Below are positions 62,563 to 64,000 of a stretch of DNA of 64,000 nucleotides, piece after piece. Position 1 is the stretch's first letter. Every line of letters starts with the position of its first letter. Under the pieces are notes generated by a model. That model made no database searches. It saw only the letters and a program-made list of their open reading frames with translations, and was not told the DNA's origin. The DNA is from Melioribacteraceae bacterium. GTDB taxonomy: Bacteria > Bacteroidota > Ignavibacteria > Ignavibacteriales > Melioribacteraceae. The stretch is from NCBI GenBank assembly GCA_016927595.1, contig JAFGMI010000003.1:40091-104090 (forward strand). The letters run 5' to 3'. The position numbers and the translations under genes were made by a program.

Positions 62563-63453
62563 ATGATTAACAACTCTCCGAAGCTCTATATTGGTACGGC
62601 AGGCTGGTCGTACGAGGACTGGGTGCCGAGTTTTTATCCGTTCGCACAATCGAAAGATCTGAGCTGGCTGCAATATTACTCACGCTTTTTTAATGTAGTT
62701 GAAGTAAACTCGACTTACTATACTTATCTTTCTCCTAAGATCGCTGAAAACTGGATGAGGCAGCTTGATGATAATAAAGAGTTTTTGTTTACTATAAAAC
62801 TTCACCAGGATTTTACGCACAAAAGAAGTTTTGGTGATGAGCAGATAAAAAATGTAAATCTTATCCTGGATATATTAAAGAGAAGTGATAGGCTTGGAGG
62901 GCTGCTTCTTCAGTTCCCATATTCGTTTGAATGTAACGATGCAAGCATTGATTATATCAGAAGACTAATCGATATATTCGACGCCTGTGAAAAGTTCGTT
63001 GAAGTGCGACACAACTCCTGGCAGAATAAGAATACTAAAACCATAACACTTTGCACTATAGATCAGCCGCAGATAGGTCAGTCACTGGAATTTAAGCCAA
63101 TTGTTGGGAATGATACAGTTTATTTACGGTTTCACGGAAGGAATGAAAAAGCCTGGAAGAAATCGATAAACAGTTTCGGTAAGAAAATGACTTATAGTGA
63201 ACGCAGTGCCAGATATGAGTATCTCTATTCAATCGGGGAATTGTATGAGATAGATCAAAAAATAAAAGAGATTTATGATAAAGTTAAAAAAGTGTTTGTA
63301 ATAATGAATAATCATCCTCACGGTGATGCGGTCGCTAATGCATTTGAATTACTCCATTTATTGAAAAACAGAGAGAAAATTAACCTTCCGGGGACAATTA
63401 TAAAGTCATACCCCAGATTAAAGGGAATTGCTTCAAACAAGTTAAAACTTTAA
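62563..63453 (+). CDS. DUF72 domain protein
   Basis: The 296-residue protein is of the YecE/DUF72 type, a TIM-barrel family of unknown role. It shows the opening YIGTAGWSYEDWVPSFYP, the pattern FFNVVEVNSTYYTYLS, LLLQFPYSF and FVEVRHNSW, then YLRFHGRNEKAW and NNHPHGDAVANA. All the usual blocks are present. A TATTAT ends directly at its ATG, but a promoter there would start inside the gene. Confidence 0.9.
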   Translation: MINNSPKLYIGTAGWSYEDWVPSFYPFAQSKDLSWLQYYSRFFNVVEVNSTYYTYLSPKIAENWMRQLDDNKEFLFTIKLHQDFTHKRSFGDEQIKNVNLILDILKRSDRLGGLLLQFPYSFECNDASIDYIRRLIDIFDACEKFVEVRHNSWQNKNTKTITLCTIDQPQIGQSLEFKPIVGNDTVYLRFHGRNEKAWKKSINSFGKKMTYSERSARYEYLYSIGELYEIDQKIKEIYDKVKKVFVIMNNHPHGDAVANAFELLHLLKNREKINLPGTIIKSYPRLKGIASNKLKL

Positions 63454-63592
63454 GTTGTATTTTAATTTTAATTAATTTATTTTATGATAACTCGATAACT
63501 AAGCAATTTCCCTTCCTCTATTTATTAGAATCTCTGTGAAAAGTTATTCGGGAGTAAACCCGGTCAATAGATTAACAAAGGGAGGTATTAAA

Positions 63593-63841
63593 ATGAAAAT
63601 TGCACGGATGAATCCTTACCATGGCGAAAGCAAAACCACAGCTTTTTTTGACCTCGAAACGGACGAAGGTATTGTCATTAAAGGATTTACACTCGTCGAT
63701 GGTCCTAAAGGTCTTTTTGTTAGCGTTCCACAGGATAAAGGTAAAGACGATAAGTATTACGAAAGAGTCCTGATACCGAACGATAAAAAGAAACAATTGA
63801 ACGAAATGGCTCTAAAAGCTTACGAAGAAATCGAAATATAA
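63593..63841 (+). CDS. SpoVG-family regulatory protein
   Basis: The 82-residue protein, started at the ATG at 63593 after a near-ideal AAGGGAGG site (an upstream in-frame start at 63536 is rejected), has the SpoVG fold pattern: a strand with KTTAFFDLETDEGIVIKGF, VDGPKGLFVSVPQ and a C-terminal helix. SpoVG proteins bind nucleic acid and affect cell division, sporulation or gene expression. It is slightly shorter than the typical 85-95 residues. It is the last gene before the tandem repeats. Confidence 0.8.
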   Translation: MKIARMNPYHGESKTTAFFDLETDEGIVIKGFTLVDGPKGLFVSVPQDKGKDDKYYERVLIPNDKKKQLNEMALKAYEEIEI

Positions 63842-63908
63842 TTACTGCTCTGTTCTCTTATTCTATGCTTTAACATCTCTCGTAAAAATTTCGGCTGTGG
63901 CATGGTAA

Positions 63909-64000
63909 GCTGATGCTTAGATATGCTCATGCTTCAAATGGCTCATGCTTCGAGTAGCTCATGCTTCGAGTAGCTCATGCTTCGACAAGCTCAGCATGAG
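63909..64000. repeat. 16-bp tandem repeat array running off the window
   Basis: Successive units start at 63909, 63925, 63941, 63957, 63973 and 63989, each a version of GCTCATGCTTCGAGTA. The two at 63941 and 63957 are identical, the first is the most diverged and the last is cut by the window end. The unit GCTTCGACAAGCTCAGCATGAG at the end resembles a short motif that I recall as dispersed in many bacterial genomes. No protein is encoded. Confidence 0.85.

Overview
The window looks like a chromosomal segment from a member of the Ignavibacteria (Bacteroidota/Chlorobi side of the tree) or a close relative. The best single clue is the secreted protein at 35360-38851, which ends in a type IX secretion sorting domain whose YPNPFNPETTIRYSVPE-type wording is typical of that lineage. 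Other clues are low GC, a GWxTD-domain protein, a lone FtsE and Bacteroidota-type gene neighbourhoods. Several promoters nevertheless look like classical sigma-70 sites (TTGACA/TTGACT, 17 bp, TA-rich -10) rather than the Bacteroidetes -33/-7 type. Apart from the repeats at 59265-59330 and 63909-64000 I see no insertion sequence, prophage or CRISPR array.

1-28 kb is mostly housekeeping. It opens with the tail of a CtaB-like heme farnesyltransferase and a membrane protein with a cytochrome c tail. Next is a tightly overlapped prmC-dtd-metalloenzyme-comEC unit, then murB, an MFS transporter, a sensor kinase and an SRPBCC protein. On the minus strand lie a YbjQ protein and a VWA/AAA pair. A long plus-strand run follows: alr, an unknown gene, a mannose-1-phosphate guanylyltransferase, an RpiB-like protein, pyrK, pyrD, folC, rho, GWxTD, pdxA, a methyltransferase and ftsE. 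It is met head-on by adk, tadA and two tRNA-Arg genes on the minus strand. One of these, tRNA-Arg(ACG), is the standard TadA substrate.

28.5-35.1 kb is a surface-glycan locus: a GT39-like membrane glycosyltransferase, a DPM1-like GT2, a fused class II glutaminase/sugar amidotransferase and a Wzx-like flippase. 35.2-44 kb carries the T9SS-exported repeat protein behind two tandem promoters, a 29-residue lipopeptide gene with its own terminator, an NlpC/P60 peptidase next to a dipeptide epimerase (muropeptide recycling), a fatty acid hydroxylase and a GH9 cellulase.

44-59 kb is the most interesting region. It is read as a candidate synthase-dependent exopolysaccharide system: a KaiC-like ATPase with an apparent degenerate GGDEF domain, a TPR plus outer-membrane beta-barrel protein, an SGNH hydrolase, a processive GT2 synthase, a small membrane partner, a membrane-anchored GATase-like/NodB-like protein lacking catalytic metal ligands, a fibronectin type III envelope protein and a hybrid sensor kinase with an eroded ATP-binding domain. 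The layout parallels the Pga/Pel/Bcs logic but the parts differ. 59-64 kb has lexA behind a 20-bp perfect palindrome, ogt, a GNAT enzyme, YjbQ, DinB, DUF72 and SpoVG-like genes, and ends in a 16-bp tandem repeat running off the window.
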